Notes: a model not told the origin generated them from the letters alone. A stretch of 64,000 nt of DNA from Aerococcus sp. Group 1 (GCF_000193205.1 NC_015278.1:682001-746000), one strand, 5' to 3'; positions 33,463 to 43,070 are shown, counted from the first letter of the stretch. A program made the numbers and translations.

Positions 33463-33565
33463 AAGGAAATGAATGTCTTCCCAGGATTTACTCCTAAACC
33501 GCGTATAAGAATGCTTATGAGCTGATGACTTCTGCAAATAAAAGCAGAAGAGCATCAGCTTTTTT
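33463..33565 (+). promoter_or_regulatory. Probable fluoride (crcB-motif) riboswitch with terminator
   Basis: Elements of the fluoride aptamer in order: GGAA/TTCC stem (33465-33468, 33478-33481) with loop ATGAATGTC; AAACCGC (33496-33502); an ATAAG/CTTAT hairpin; and the conserved 3' block GCTGATGACTTCTGC (33521-33535). The loop GAA-GT can pair with ACTTC of that block to form the pseudoknot, with one bulged U. The 3' block is also the left arm of an intrinsic terminator (33520-33565, right arm GCAGAAG and CATCAGCT, then T). Ligand binding would therefore block termination, as known for this class. The AGGA/TCCT insert at 33483-33495 is unusual. Confidence 0.68.
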
Positions 33566-33590
33566 GCTTGAAAAGAAAAGGAGTAGAAAG

Positions 33591-34775
33591 ATGTTATTGT
33601 TAAGTTTTGCCTATATTTTTATTTTAGGTTTGTTAGTCGAACGACTGTGTCAGTCTTTACGTATTCCTAGCCTAGTGGGTTATCTCTTTTTAGGGATTTT
33701 ACTAGGGCCCTATGCCTTAAATTTATTGGATCCCACTATCTTAGACTTATCTGCGGATTTAAGACAAGTGGCTTTGATTATTATCCTGACTCGGGCAGGC
33801 TTGTCCTTAGATATCCGTGGCCTGATTAAGGTGGGCAGGCCAGCACTCTTGATGTGTTTTTTACCGGCAACTTTTGAAATGATTGCTACCAGTCTCTTGG
33901 CACCTAGCATTTTAGGGATCAGCCAGGCTGACGCCCTGGTTCTAGGGGCGGTACTCGGTGCGGTTTCCCCGGCGGTTGTGGTTCCCAAAATGTTAAAACT
34001 GATTGATGAAGGCTATGGGACCAAAAAGCAAATCCCACAACTTATCCTAGCCGGGTCGTCTGCTGATGATATTTATGTCTTGGTTCTTTTTTCTTCCTTC
34101 CTAGCTGTTGCTCAAGGAGGAAGTTTCCAAGTTACCCAACTCCTGACTATCCCGATTTCCATTGCTCTAGGGCTCTTAGTCGGTGGCCTCTTGGGTGCTG
34201 GCTTAAATAGCCTCTTTGATCGTTTTGACTTTAGCACTGCCAAGCAGTTGATTTTACTCTTATCCCTATCCTTTGTCTTGGTATCGGTGGAGAAAATATT
34301 GCCAGCACTCCCATTCTCGGGAATATTAGCAGTGATGGCTATGGGGCTTGTGATCAATCGCCTGGACTCAGAAAAGGCGGTCAATCTTGGTCAATACTAT
34401 AATAAATTATGGATCCCTGGTGAAATTCTGCTCTTTGTCTTAGTGGGCGCCTCTGTCAATATTACCTATGCCTTTCAAGCAGGCTGGCAACCGGTTCTTT
34501 TAATTGGTATGGTATTAATATTCCGGTCATTGGGTGTCTTACTATCCCTAGCCAAGACCCACCTAAGCCTTAAAGAACGCTTATTTTCAGTGATCGCCTA
34601 CCTGCCTAAAGCAACCGTTCAGGCAGCCATTGGAGGTGTCCCCTTGGCAATGGGACTAGGATCCGGTGAAATTATTTTAACGGTTTCGGTACTGGCTATC
34701 CTAATTACTGCACCCTTAGGGGCCTTTGGAATTGACCTCACTTACCAAAAAAATTTGCAAAAAGAAGTTAAATAA
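33591..34775 (+). CDS. Cation:proton antiporter (CPA family)
   Basis: A 394-residue membrane protein with 11 to 13 helices of the Na+/H+ exchanger superfamily (COG0025/COG0475 type). Recognisable parts are LRIPSLVGYLFLGILLGPYALNLL near the N terminus, LRQVALIIILTRAGLSLDIRGL, VLGAVLGAVSPAVVVPKML and LAGSSADDIYVLVLFSSFLA; the Asp pair in SSADD is the likely ion-binding site. The start has AAAAGGAG in front. If the upstream leader is a fluoride riboswitch, this antiporter is switched on by fluoride, an association already known for some antiporter genes. Confidence 0.88.
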   Translation: MLLLSFAYIFILGLLVERLCQSLRIPSLVGYLFLGILLGPYALNLLDPTILDLSADLRQVALIIILTRAGLSLDIRGLIKVGRPALLMCFLPATFEMIATSLLAPSILGISQADALVLGAVLGAVSPAVVVPKMLKLIDEGYGTKKQIPQLILAGSSADDIYVLVLFSSFLAVAQGGSFQVTQLLTIPISIALGLLVGGLLGAGLNSLFDRFDFSTAKQLILLLSLSFVLVSVEKILPALPFSGILAVMAMGLVINRLDSEKAVNLGQYYNKLWIPGEILLFVLVGASVNITYAFQAGWQPVLLIGMVLIFRSLGVLLSLAKTHLSLKERLFSVIAYLPKATVQAAIGGVPLAMGLGSGEIILTVSVLAILITAPLGAFGIDLTYQKNLQKEVK

Positions 34776-34783
34776 GTAAAAAT

Positions 34784-34820
34784 AAGGTTCAACCCTATTA
34801 TAGCCTGAACCTTGGTTTTT
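34784..34820 (+). terminator. Intrinsic terminator after the antiporter gene
   Basis: AAGGTTCA pairs with TGAACCTT, followed by a T-rich tail. Confidence 0.75.
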
Positions 34821-34839
34821 AAAATTGTAAAGAAAGGGC

Positions 34840-34867
34840 TTTACTTTCAAGTGAAGAAGTCTATAAT
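34840..34867 (+). promoter_or_regulatory. Promoter of folT
   Basis: TTTACT (34840-34845), 16-base spacer, TATAAT (34862-34867), placing the transcript start right at the riboswitch. Confidence 0.55.
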
Positions 34868-34873
34868 ATTCAC

Positions 34874-34963
34874 TGAGAGTAGGATTAATGCGTTAAGTGT
34901 CAGTGGACGGAATGTTGCTGCTGGACGAAGAGATTACTCGCGATGTTAATCCGCATTCGCTCA
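34874..34963 (+). promoter_or_regulatory. THF (tetrahydrofolate) riboswitch, class I
   Basis: The aptamer consensus is followed closely: GAGAGTAGGATTAATGCG, then TTAAGTGTCAGTGGACGG, AATG, the loop GCTGCTGGACGAAGAG, and GATGTTAATCCGCATTCGCTC at the end (split here for length). P1 is TGAG/CTCA. Downstream, CCTCTCCAAT (about 34995) can pair with ATTAGGAGG at 35009-35017, hiding the ribosome binding site, which suggests translational control. Reduced folates would repress folT. Confidence 0.88.
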
Positions 34964-35027
34964 AATGCCATCGAGTGTAATGTCCCTTTTTGGGCCTCTC
35001 CAATGTATATTAGGAGGGTTTTTTATT

Positions 35028-35570
35028 ATGTTTAGAAAATGGTTACCTTTAGATGTCGCCTCATCACGGGTGATTACGGGTATGGGTTTATTGATGGCTT
35101 TAAACCTCTTACTCAACCAATTCCGTTTAGTTCTAGGACCAACCCTAGAAATCAGTTTTGCCTTTATACCATTAGCTATTATGGGTGCTTTTTACGGACC
35201 TATCTATGCAGGAATTGGCGCTGGTTTATGTGATGTGATTGGTTTTGTTCTGAGTCCAAGTGGCTTTTTCTTTCCTGGCTTTACCTTCAATGCGGTCTTA
35301 GCCGGTGTGATTTATGGCTTTGTCCTATTCCGTCAAGGCTATAACTTGAAACGAATTCTCATCGCTAAAGTATTAACTACGGTGTTGATTTCATTATTCT
35401 TAACGCCTTTATGGCTCAATATGATGTACCAGTCCGGTTTATTTGCCTGGGCTAGAATCATTCGTACAGCGGTACTATTTCCAGTAGATTTATTTCTTCT
35501 GATTATTATTTTCAAGATGATCGAAAGAAGTCGGGCCGTCAAGAACATGCGCAGCCAAAGTGCTCATTAA
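35028..35570 (+). CDS. folT: Folate ECF transporter S component
   Basis: A 180-residue membrane protein with six helices that binds folate and joins the shared EcfAAT module. LISFAF-like and GPIYAGIGAGLCDVIGFVLSPSGFFFPGFT segments are typical of FolT. The start at 35028 has AGGAGGG nine bases before it; the longer in-frame start lies in the leader and is not used. The THF riboswitch directly upstream confirms the substrate group. The EcfA and EcfT genes are not in the window, except possibly the unusual fused ATPase at 17910. Confidence 0.92.
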   Translation: MFRKWLPLDVASSRVITGMGLLMALNLLLNQFRLVLGPTLEISFAFIPLAIMGAFYGPIYAGIGAGLCDVIGFVLSPSGFFFPGFTFNAVLAGVIYGFVLFRQGYNLKRILIAKVLTTVLISLFLTPLWLNMMYQSGLFAWARIIRTAVLFPVDLFLLIIIFKMIERSRAVKNMRSQSAH

Positions 35571-35598
35571 TAATTAAATTTGAAAAACTTTTAATAGT

Positions 35599-35629
35599 TA
35601 AAGGCGGGTCATTGAACCCGCCTTTTTAT
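35599..35629 (+). terminator. Intrinsic terminator after folT
   Basis: AAAGGCGGGTT pairs with AACCCGCCTTT, then T. Confidence 0.88.
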
Positions 35630-35711
35630 TAGGTATTTTGATATATTATTGCTGGATAGTCTGTATAATATAAATGAATAAGTTAAAGTTACAAGAGAGT
35701 AGGCGATTAAT

Positions 35712-36716
35712 ATGGCAACCATGAATGATGTAGCCAAGTTAGCAGGAGTTTCAAGAGGAACCGTTTCAAATTATATAAATGGTGTCAAGGTGAAAGAAGC
35801 TTCTCAAATAAAAATACAAGAAGCAATTGATCAATTAAATTATGTTCCTAATAACAATGCTCGAGCACTCAAGTTAAATCGGACAAATATGATAGCCTTC
35901 ATCCTTCCAAATACCTTATCACCATTTTTTTCAGAATTAACTTACTATATTCAACAAGAAATTGAGTCTCATGGCTTTAAAATGCTTTTATGTAATTCAA
36001 ACAATGAAATTGCTAAAGAGATTGACTATATAAAAATGGTCAAAGAACAAAAAGCAGCTGGAATTATCACCATTTCTTACAGTAAACTTCCTTTAGCACT
36101 TATTGAACATATTCCTATGGTATCGATAGAAAAACAAATTAGTCCAGAAGTTCCTTGTGTCACATCGGATAATTATCAGGGTGGCTACCTAGCTGTTGAA
36201 GAACTTGCAAAGCGGGGTGTACAATCTCTACTGATTGTTACTCGAACTACTGAAAATTCGCGTATTAACTATGGACAAAGAGCTAATGGAGCTGCTCATG
36301 CATGTCTTGATAAAGGAATTGATTATGAGATTTTTAGCTCAAACAAACATGAAAAAGAATTCCTTAAAGAGTTACTCATCTATACTAAGAAAACTTTCGG
36401 AAAAGATTATAAGTATGATGGTGTTTTTACAGTGTCTGATAATTATGCTGATTATATGAATAATCTTTTTCAAGAATTATCGATTAATGTACCTAGTGAT
36501 ATTCAAATTGTTGGATTTGATGGGTCAAAAATGTATCAAAATCAGACAAGAGTAATATCTTCAATTAGACAGCCAGTGGTTGATATTGCTAAAGAGTCGG
36601 TAGATATTATGATGGATGTAGTTAAAAATTCCCAATACGATAATAGACCTACAAACTTAGTAACTCTTCCAGTAAAATTTGTAGAAGGAAAAACTACACA
36701 AAATCTTGACAAGTGA
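35712..36716 (+). CDS. LacI-family regulator of the PTS-glucosidase cassette
   Basis: A 334-residue repressor: the N-terminal HTH is MNDVAKLAGVSRGTVSNYINGVKVKEAS, the hinge helix follows in VPNNNARALKLN, and the rest is a periplasmic-binding-protein-like effector domain (IVGFDGSKMYQNQTRVISSIRQPVVDIA near the C terminus). It lies directly ahead of the sugar PTS genes and three palindromes in the next gap have the form LacI proteins bind. The gene is clearly richer in A and T than its chromosomal neighbours, which suggests transfer of the whole cassette. Confidence 0.93.
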   Translation: MATMNDVAKLAGVSRGTVSNYINGVKVKEASQIKIQEAIDQLNYVPNNNARALKLNRTNMIAFILPNTLSPFFSELTYYIQQEIESHGFKMLLCNSNNEIAKEIDYIKMVKEQKAAGIITISYSKLPLALIEHIPMVSIEKQISPEVPCVTSDNYQGGYLAVEELAKRGVQSLLIVTRTTENSRINYGQRANGAAHACLDKGIDYEIFSSNKHEKEFLKELLIYTKKTFGKDYKYDGVFTVSDNYADYMNNLFQELSINVPSDIQIVGFDGSKMYQNQTRVISSIRQPVVDIAKESVDIMMDVVKNSQYDNRPTNLVTLPVKFVEGKTTQNLDK

Positions 36717-36717
36717 A

Positions 36718-36732
36718 ATATAAAGCGCTATC
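36718..36732. promoter_or_regulatory. cre-like site ahead of the PTS cassette
   Basis: Minus strand TGATAGCGCTTTAT matches the cre consensus at 12 of 14 positions. It is upstream of the first LacI operator. Confidence 0.4.
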
Positions 36733-36746
36733 ATTTGTTAATGAAA

Positions 36747-36828
36747 TGGAACGTTCCAAATATTATTATAATTATTATTATTAATTTTGGGAACGTTCTT
36801 AATATTAATTTAAAATTGGAACGTTCCA
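36747..36828. promoter_or_regulatory. Three LacI-type operators
   Basis: TGGAACGTTCCA occurs exactly at 36747-36758 and 36817-36828; a variant TGGGAACGTTCTTA with the same AACGTT centre is at 36788-36801. Centres are 42 and 28 bases apart. The third operator ends just before the ribosome binding site of the PTS gene. Repression by looping is plausible. Confidence 0.8.
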
Positions 36829-36844
36829 AAAAGGAGGAGTATAT

Positions 36845-37792
36845 ATGAGAAAGATAGTCATAGCATCGCACGGAAAATTAGCTGCTGGGATGAAGAGTAC
36901 TTTAGATTTATTTATTCCTAAGGAGACTAATATTACCTATATGTCAGCTTATGTTGATGATATTCCTTCGATAGAAGACCAGATCGAAGGCTTTATAGAA
37001 AATATTCAAAAGAATGATGAAATTATTGTCTTTACTGATTTGTATGGTGGTAGTGTTAATCAAAAATTTTTAGAAATATCTCAGGATTTTGAAAATTTTT
37101 ATATTGTAGCAGGCTTTAATGTGCCAGTAATTATTGAACTCATTTATTCGACTGAAAAGATGACTTTTCAAACTATCAATAAGATCATTGAGAAGTCACG
37201 TTCTGCAATGTGTTTAGCTAATGCGAATGATTTTTCAGACAATAGTCTTGTGGAGTCAACTGAAGTTAATAGACAAGGTGAACAGTCGATAGAAAAAGAT
37301 AATTTCTCGAATAAATCCATTGTATTAAGAGTTGATGAACGATTGATTCATGGTCAAATTGCCATGGTTTGGTCTCGCGAATTATCTCTCCATGGAATTA
37401 TTGTTGCTAATGATGAAGCAGCTACAAACGAAACCCAACAAATGGCGCTGAAAATGGCAGTTCCAGATGGCATTAGAGTTCTCATTCGATCCGTTGAAGG
37501 TGTGGTAAAGGTTTTAAAAGATAAACGTGCTAATACTAAAAATTTATTAGTGATTGTACGAACAGTTCAAGATGCCTTAAGACTCGTGCAAAGTGTTGAT
37601 AATATCGACTACGTCAATATAGGTAATGTTGGTAAGTCTGTAGAAGGAAAAAAGACAACTCTGACTCAATTCGTCATGCTAACTGATCCAGAGATGGTAG
37701 CTTTGAGTACTTTAGTTAAGGTTCATCCAAATACTTGTCTACAAAACCTGCCTTCTGATGAAAAGATTAAAGCTGAAAAATATTTGAAATAG
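36845..37792 (+). CDS. Mannose-family PTS enzyme IIAB (fused)
   Basis: A 315-residue cytosolic protein. The IIA domain (about 1-130) has the phosphorylated His9 in VIASHGKLAAGM; a linker (about 131-155) follows; the IIB domain has its His near residue 168 in LRVDERLIHGQIAMVW. It carries phosphate from HPr to the sugar bound at IICD. AAGGAGG precedes the start and a LacI operator lies immediately upstream. It heads the operon IIAB-IIC-IID-glucosidase. Confidence 0.93.
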   Translation: MRKIVIASHGKLAAGMKSTLDLFIPKETNITYMSAYVDDIPSIEDQIEGFIENIQKNDEIIVFTDLYGGSVNQKFLEISQDFENFYIVAGFNVPVIIELIYSTEKMTFQTINKIIEKSRSAMCLANANDFSDNSLVESTEVNRQGEQSIEKDNFSNKSIVLRVDERLIHGQIAMVWSRELSLHGIIVANDEAATNETQQMALKMAVPDGIRVLIRSVEGVVKVLKDKRANTKNLLVIVRTVQDALRLVQSVDNIDYVNIGNVGKSVEGKKTTLTQFVMLTDPEMVALSTLVKVHPNTCLQNLPSDEKIKAEKYLK

Positions 37793-37804
37793 AGGAGTGA
37801 AAAC

Positions 37805-38617
37805 ATGTTACTACAAGCTTTTATTGTTGCTTTTGTGGTGTTTATAACCGTTGGTGGACAAGAATTACTCGGCTTCACTATGCTCGGGCGACCAATTGTC
37901 ATCGGACCATTACTAGGTCTTTTATTAGGTGACTTGCAAACTGGGCTATTAATTGGAGCGTCTCTAGAAACAATTTTTATGGGAGTTGTTAATATTGGTG
38001 GAGCTAGCTCTGCTGAACCGGGGCTTGCAACAGCTCTAGCCACCGCTTTTGCTATTAATATGGGAGCTGGTGTTGATATTGTTTTACCAATAGCTATTCC
38101 CTTAGGAATTATTGGATTACAAATAAAAACTTTAATTTACGTGGGTATTGTGGGACCATTTGCAACAAAATTTGATCAATTAGCTGAACAAGGAAATGCT
38201 AAAAAAATAGCCGTACTTCATTATGGCCTTTGGTTTCTACAATGGTTTATATATGCATTAATTCCTTTCTTTGCAATTCTTTACGGTGCTGAGCTTACTC
38301 AACATGCACTAGAACAAATTCCAGATGTAATCGTTCATGGCTTAAGCATTGCAGGAAACCTCCTTCCTGCTGTTGGTATGGCAATGCTATTAAAGATTTT
38401 ATGGGATAAACATCTGTTTATTTATTTTTTATTGGGATTTGTATTGATTTCATATTTCAAGATTCCTTTAATCACTGTGGCGGTTATTGCAGCAATCATC
38501 GCTGTTATCGTTTCGTATAATGATATGAAACTTAAACGGATGAATGATAAAAATCAAGCAACATCTCCAGTAAATGTGAACACAACAGATAAAGAACTTG
38601 ACCAATTCTTTAATTAG
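37805..38617 (+). CDS. Mannose-family PTS enzyme IIC
   Basis: A 270-residue membrane component with about eight helices. FLETIFMG-like segments appear as LIGASLETIFMGVVNIGGASSAEPGLATALATAFAI, which forms the conserved substrate-loop region of EIIC-Man. GLWFLQWFIYALIPF follows. It starts 12 bases after IIAB and forms the sugar channel with IID. Confidence 0.93.
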   Translation: MLLQAFIVAFVVFITVGGQELLGFTMLGRPIVIGPLLGLLLGDLQTGLLIGASLETIFMGVVNIGGASSAEPGLATALATAFAINMGAGVDIVLPIAIPLGIIGLQIKTLIYVGIVGPFATKFDQLAEQGNAKKIAVLHYGLWFLQWFIYALIPFFAILYGAELTQHALEQIPDVIVHGLSIAGNLLPAVGMAMLLKILWDKHLFIYFLLGFVLISYFKIPLITVAVIAAIIAVIVSYNDMKLKRMNDKNQATSPVNVNTTDKELDQFFN

Positions 38618-38632
38618 TTAGGAGGAATAAAA

Positions 38633-39456
38633 ATGGAAAACACAAAACAAATAGCTTCATTAGATAATAAATTATTAAGGCAATTGTATTGGCGGTCATT
38701 CTCATTATATGCGGCTGTCACTCCTGCTAAACAAGGGGCTTCAGGTTTCTCTTATGCTATGCAACCTTTCTTAGACACTTTTTACAAAGATGATGAGGAA
38801 AGAAAAAAGCAATGGTTCGTCATATGGCTTACTTCAATACTAACTTGGCTATGTATCCTTTTATTTTAGGGGTTACGGCTTCAATGGAAAGAGAAAATGC
38901 AGAAAAAGATGATTTTAATGAAGATTCTATAAATGCCATTAAAACTAGCTTGATGGGCCCTTTAGCTGGAATTGGAGATTCCTTATTTTGGGGTGTATTA
39001 AGAACTATTGCAGCAGGTATTGCTGTTAGTTTAGCTCTGGCTGGAAATATATTTGCTCCAATTGTATTCTTGTTAATTTTTAATGTTCCAGTACAATTGG
39101 TGAGATGGTATGGCGGAAAATATGGTTACACCCTAGGTTCATCACTTATTTCTAAACTCTATGAAAATGGTTTGATCAGTATTCTCACCAAAGCGGCTAC
39201 AACTATGGGATTAATGATGGTTGGGGCAATGACAAGTCAAATGGTTAAATTAGAAATTACCTGGGACATGACTATGAATGGAGAAACCATTCTAAAAACA
39301 CAGGAAATGTTAGATCAAATCTTTGTTGGCATATTACCCTTATCAATTACCTTAATTTGCTTTTATTTGTTGAAAGTTAAAAATAAATCAGTTAACTTAA
39401 TTATTTTTGGAATTATCCTGCTAGGTATATTGTTGTCAGTTTTAGGCATTGCCTAA
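38633..39456 (+). pseudogene. Mannose-family PTS enzyme IID, frameshifted
   Basis: The first frame (MENTKQIASLDNKLLRQLYWRSFSL, with the QGASGFSYAMQPFL segment typical of EIID) is broken after residue 58 at the A6 run 38803-38808. The other frame continues exactly as EIID should: MVRHMAYFNTNLAMYPFILGVTASMERE, MGPLAGIGDSLFW and C-terminal helices. One extra A restores a protein of about 274 residues. If the break is real the PTS cannot transport; if a base-call error the cassette is intact there. Confidence 0.88.
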
Positions 39457-39473
39457 GAAGGGGAGGTAAAGAA

Positions 39474-41154
39474 TTGACTAATAAAAATTACGAATGGTGG
39501 AAAAATGCGGTCATTTATGAAATTTACCCTAAGAGTTTTAATGATAGCAATAATGATGGGATAGGTGATCTAAAAGGGATTAAAGAAAAATTGCCTTACC
39601 TGGCTGATTTAGGGGTTGATGCCATCTGGTTAGGTCCGGTCTATTTATCTCCACATGTTGACAATGGTTATGATGTAAGCGATTATTACCAAATTGATCC
39701 CAAATACGGTTCAAATGAGGATATGTATGACTTGATTGATTCCGCCCATCAATTTGACATTAAAATTATAATGGACTTTGTTGCCAATCACACGTCAGAC
39801 CAGGCCTATTGGTTTAAAGAAAGCTGTAAATCTCGCAATAATAAGTACAGTGACTTTTATATATGGCAGGACGGAGGCGCTAACCAAAGTTTGCCTAATA
39901 ATTGGGGCTCAAATTTTGGCGGGTCTGCTTGGACTTGGAATGAGAACAGGCAACAGTATTACTTGCACTACTATGCTAAGGAGATGCCTGATTTAAACTG
40001 GGAAAACAATGAAGTTAGACAGGCTGTATACAAAGCTATGCAATTTTGGATTGATAGAGGAGTTGATGGTTGGCGTTTAGATGTAATTACATCAATATCT
40101 AAAGATTGGTCATTTCCTAATAATCCAGTTGATTATTCAACTTCAAATCAACAAAATGGGCCACGTATGCATGAATTTCTGCATGAGTTGAATCGAAAAG
40201 TTTTAGCACCTAACAAAATGGTGAGTGTGGGAGAGGCCCCCGCGGCAAAGGCCAGTGATGCTGCACAATTAGTAGATCCTAAACGTCAAGAATTAGATAT
40301 GGTATTCACCTTCCAACATATGCATATTGATCGTTTAAAAGGAAATATTAATGGCCGGTGGGCTCTCAAAGAACCTGATTATATTGAATTTAAAAAATTA
40401 TTTGTAATTGGCAGGACGCTCTGAGAGGTCGAGGCTGGAATGCTTTATACTTTAATAATCATGATCGGGCTAGGATAGTTTCTCGATGGGGAAATGATGA
40501 CAAGTACCGCTATGAATCGGCAACTGCCTTTGCTACCATTTTACATGGATTACAAGGAACTCCCTTTGTATATCAAGGTGAAGAGATAGGCATGACTAAT
40601 GCAGATTTTAGTCTAGAGGATTTTGTGGATATAGAACTCAAAGGAAATTATGACTATTTTGTCAAAGAGCTTAAGAGTATCTCTGAAGCAGATTTCTTAA
40701 AAGCTGCTCGTAAAGTAAGTCGTGATCATGCTAGAACACCTATGCAATGGAATGATAAAAAAATGCTGGTTTTTCAGAAGCTGACCCATGGATTAAGGTG
40801 AATCCTGATTATAAGCAAATTAATGTAGAGATTGATCAAAATTCAAAAAAATCAGTATTCGAATACTATAAGAAATTAATTACTTTAAGGCATGAAGAAG
40901 CAATATTACGTGATGGTGAATTTAATATGGCTATGATGGAAGATCCTTACATAATAATTTATGAAAGAAAATTAGGCGATCAACGTTGGATAGTGGCCGC
41001 CAATTTATCCGAAGAAAAAAGAGCAATCGATAGCCATTTATTTAATTCTGATTCATTTGATTATGTTATCCATAACTATGACCATCATTCTCTAGGTTAT
41101 GAGTTGCAACCTTATGAAAGTTTTATCATTTCTGAATATATAGATATGGATTAA
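39474..41154 (+). pseudogene. GH13 oligo-1,6-glucosidase/alpha-glucosidase, two frameshifts
   Basis: Starts with TTG behind GGGGAGG. The frame reads as a GH13 subfamily 31-type enzyme: AVIYEIYPKSFNDSNNDGIGDLKGI, DFVANHTSD, nucleophile Asp in GWRLDVI and acid/base Glu in SVGEAP. It is lost near the A6 run at 40392-40397, resumes in the next frame (ALRGRGWNALYFNNHDRAR), is lost again at the A7 run 40757-40763 and resumes at about 40770 (ADPWIKVNPDY) to the end. Adding one A at each place gives a full enzyme of about 560 residues. It would hydrolyse alpha-linked glucosides, perhaps as phosphates delivered by the PTS. Confidence 0.88.
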
Positions 41155-41227
41155 TATGAATATTTTTAATGCTTAATTTCAAAGCAAATAAAATTCTCAT
41201 CTATATTATCTATTAATAAATCCCTTT

Positions 41228-41257
41228 AAAAGGCGAGTTAATAAGACTCGCTTTTTG
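41228..41257 (+). terminator. Intrinsic terminator after the glucosidase cassette
   Basis: AAAGGCGAGT pairs with ACTCGCTTTTT. Confidence 0.85.
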
Positions 41258-41330
41258 TTTAGACAAAAATTTGCCCAGCTTCTTGCATTGGAGTACCATA
41301 GTGAGAAGAAAAAGAAATAGGAGTCTATTT

Positions 41331-43070
41331 ATGCGAGTTAAAGATGTGATATTAGAAAATAAGGGAAAAGAGATATTAGCTTTTTCAGCCAAGCTGATTG
41401 AAGCGGTTCTGGAGTTAATGGTTCCCTATGTTATGGCTGATTTGATTAATAAGGGGATTAATCCAGGAAATACGACCTATATTTGGCAGCGAGGCTTGCT
41501 TTTAGTGCTTTTGCCATTCTTAGGTTATTGTTTTGCCTTAGTTTGTCAGTGGTACGCCTCAGTGACTATGCAGACGGTGGGAACCCGGTTAAGGTCAGCA
41601 CTTTTTAGTCAGGTCAACCGTTTGACCCTTAGCCAACTCAATCAGGTGGGGGCGGACTCCCTTGTTACCCGGGTAACTAACGATACCAATAATATTCAAG
41701 AAGCAGTGGCCAGGGCCCTACGCCTAGCCTCGCGTTCACCAGTGATTGTCATCGGTTCCATAATTATGGCTTATCTGATTAGCCCCCAACTGTCTCCTAT
41801 TTTTATTATTGCTGGCCTTATTTTGGGCCTAGCTTTTACAGGAATTACTCTCAATTCAAACCGTCGCTATCAAGGCATCCAGCATGGTTTAGACCGTTTG
41901 AGCCAAGTGGTTCGTGAAAACCTCAATGGGATCCGGGTCATCCGGGCCTTCGTGAATCAAAAAAAGGAGATTCAACGTTTCCAAGCAGAAAATGACCACT
42001 TAGTTGACCAACAAATTCGGGTCGGACAAGTTCAAGCCCTGGCAACACCGATTTCCTTATCAGTGGTTAACATTGCTATTGGCTTGATCCTTTATTTTGG
42101 GGGTCGCTTAGTGAACAATGCCTACCTAATGCAAGGTGAGATTATCGCTTTAACTTCCTATATGACCAGTATCTTCTTAGCCTTGAGTGTTTTAGTGCGC
42201 CTATTAGTGGTCTTAAGTCGGGGCTTTGCCTCAGCCCGCCGGATTGATGACTTTTTAGCCTTGCCGGTAGCAGGCGAAGAGCAGTCTGCCTTGGAGAAAA
42301 ACAGACAAAACGACCTGACACAATCCACAGGGTCTTTAGAAATCACTTTTGACCAGGTGAATTTTTCTTACAGTGACCGGCCCCTCTTAAGCGACCTCAG
42401 CTTTCAAATTCATGCAGGCGAATTTATCGGTATTATCGGAGGTACTGCAGCGGGCAAAACTAGCTTGGTTAATTTGATCTTAGCCTTCAACCAAAAACAA
42501 AGCGGAGATATCCTTATTAATGGTCAAGCCATTGAAAGTCTCTCCCTAAAAGGCTTACGCCAAGCCATTGCCCTAGTTCCTCAAAAGGCAGTCCTCTTCA
42601 AGGGGAGCTTGCGAGATAACTTGAAGATGGACCAATCAGCTATTTCTGATGCTGATTTGTGGCAGGCTTTGCAAGATGCCCAAGCGGCTGACTTTATCAA
42701 GCAGGCCCAGGGGCTAGGTACCCCGGTTGACCAAGGCGGAATGAATTTTTCCGGAGGTCAACGGCAAAGGTTAACTATTGCCCGGGCTCTGGCCCAACCC
42801 AGCCGGGCGATTATTTTAGATGATGCGGTGTCGGCCTTAGACTTTGCGACTGAAGGGCGCTTGCGGCAAGTGCTTTTGGAAAAAGAACAGACCCTCATCA
42901 TGGTTTCCCAACGGATTTCGTCGATTCTACATGCCGATAAAATATTAGTCTTAGACCATGGAAAATTAGTCGGCTTTGCTAGCCATGAAGAACTCTTAGC
43001 GACTTGCCCAACTTACCAAAAAATATACGCTAGCCAATACCCAGATAGCCAAGAAAAGGGGGAAGCCTAG
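41331..43070 (+). CDS. ABC exporter, subunit with degenerate ATP site
   Basis: A 579-residue half-transporter: six membrane helices (about 1-310) and an ABC ATPase domain. Walker A is GGTAAGKTS, signature FSGGQRQRL, but Walker B ends ILDDAVSALD, with Asp where the catalytic Glu should be. This is the hallmark of one partner of heterodimeric multidrug exporters such as BmrCD, LmrCD and EfrCD. The start at 41331 has AGGAG before it; the longer frame has no such site. The stop is directly followed by the partner gene. Confidence 0.9.
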   Translation: MRVKDVILENKGKEILAFSAKLIEAVLELMVPYVMADLINKGINPGNTTYIWQRGLLLVLLPFLGYCFALVCQWYASVTMQTVGTRLRSALFSQVNRLTLSQLNQVGADSLVTRVTNDTNNIQEAVARALRLASRSPVIVIGSIIMAYLISPQLSPIFIIAGLILGLAFTGITLNSNRRYQGIQHGLDRLSQVVRENLNGIRVIRAFVNQKKEIQRFQAENDHLVDQQIRVGQVQALATPISLSVVNIAIGLILYFGGRLVNNAYLMQGEIIALTSYMTSIFLALSVLVRLLVVLSRGFASARRIDDFLALPVAGEEQSALEKNRQNDLTQSTGSLEITFDQVNFSYSDRPLLSDLSFQIHAGEFIGIIGGTAAGKTSLVNLILAFNQKQSGDILINGQAIESLSLKGLRQAIALVPQKAVLFKGSLRDNLKMDQSAISDADLWQALQDAQAADFIKQAQGLGTPVDQGGMNFSGGQRQRLTIARALAQPSRAIILDDAVSALDFATEGRLRQVLLEKEQTLIMVSQRISSILHADKILVLDHGKLVGFASHEELLATCPTYQKIYASQYPDSQEKGEA

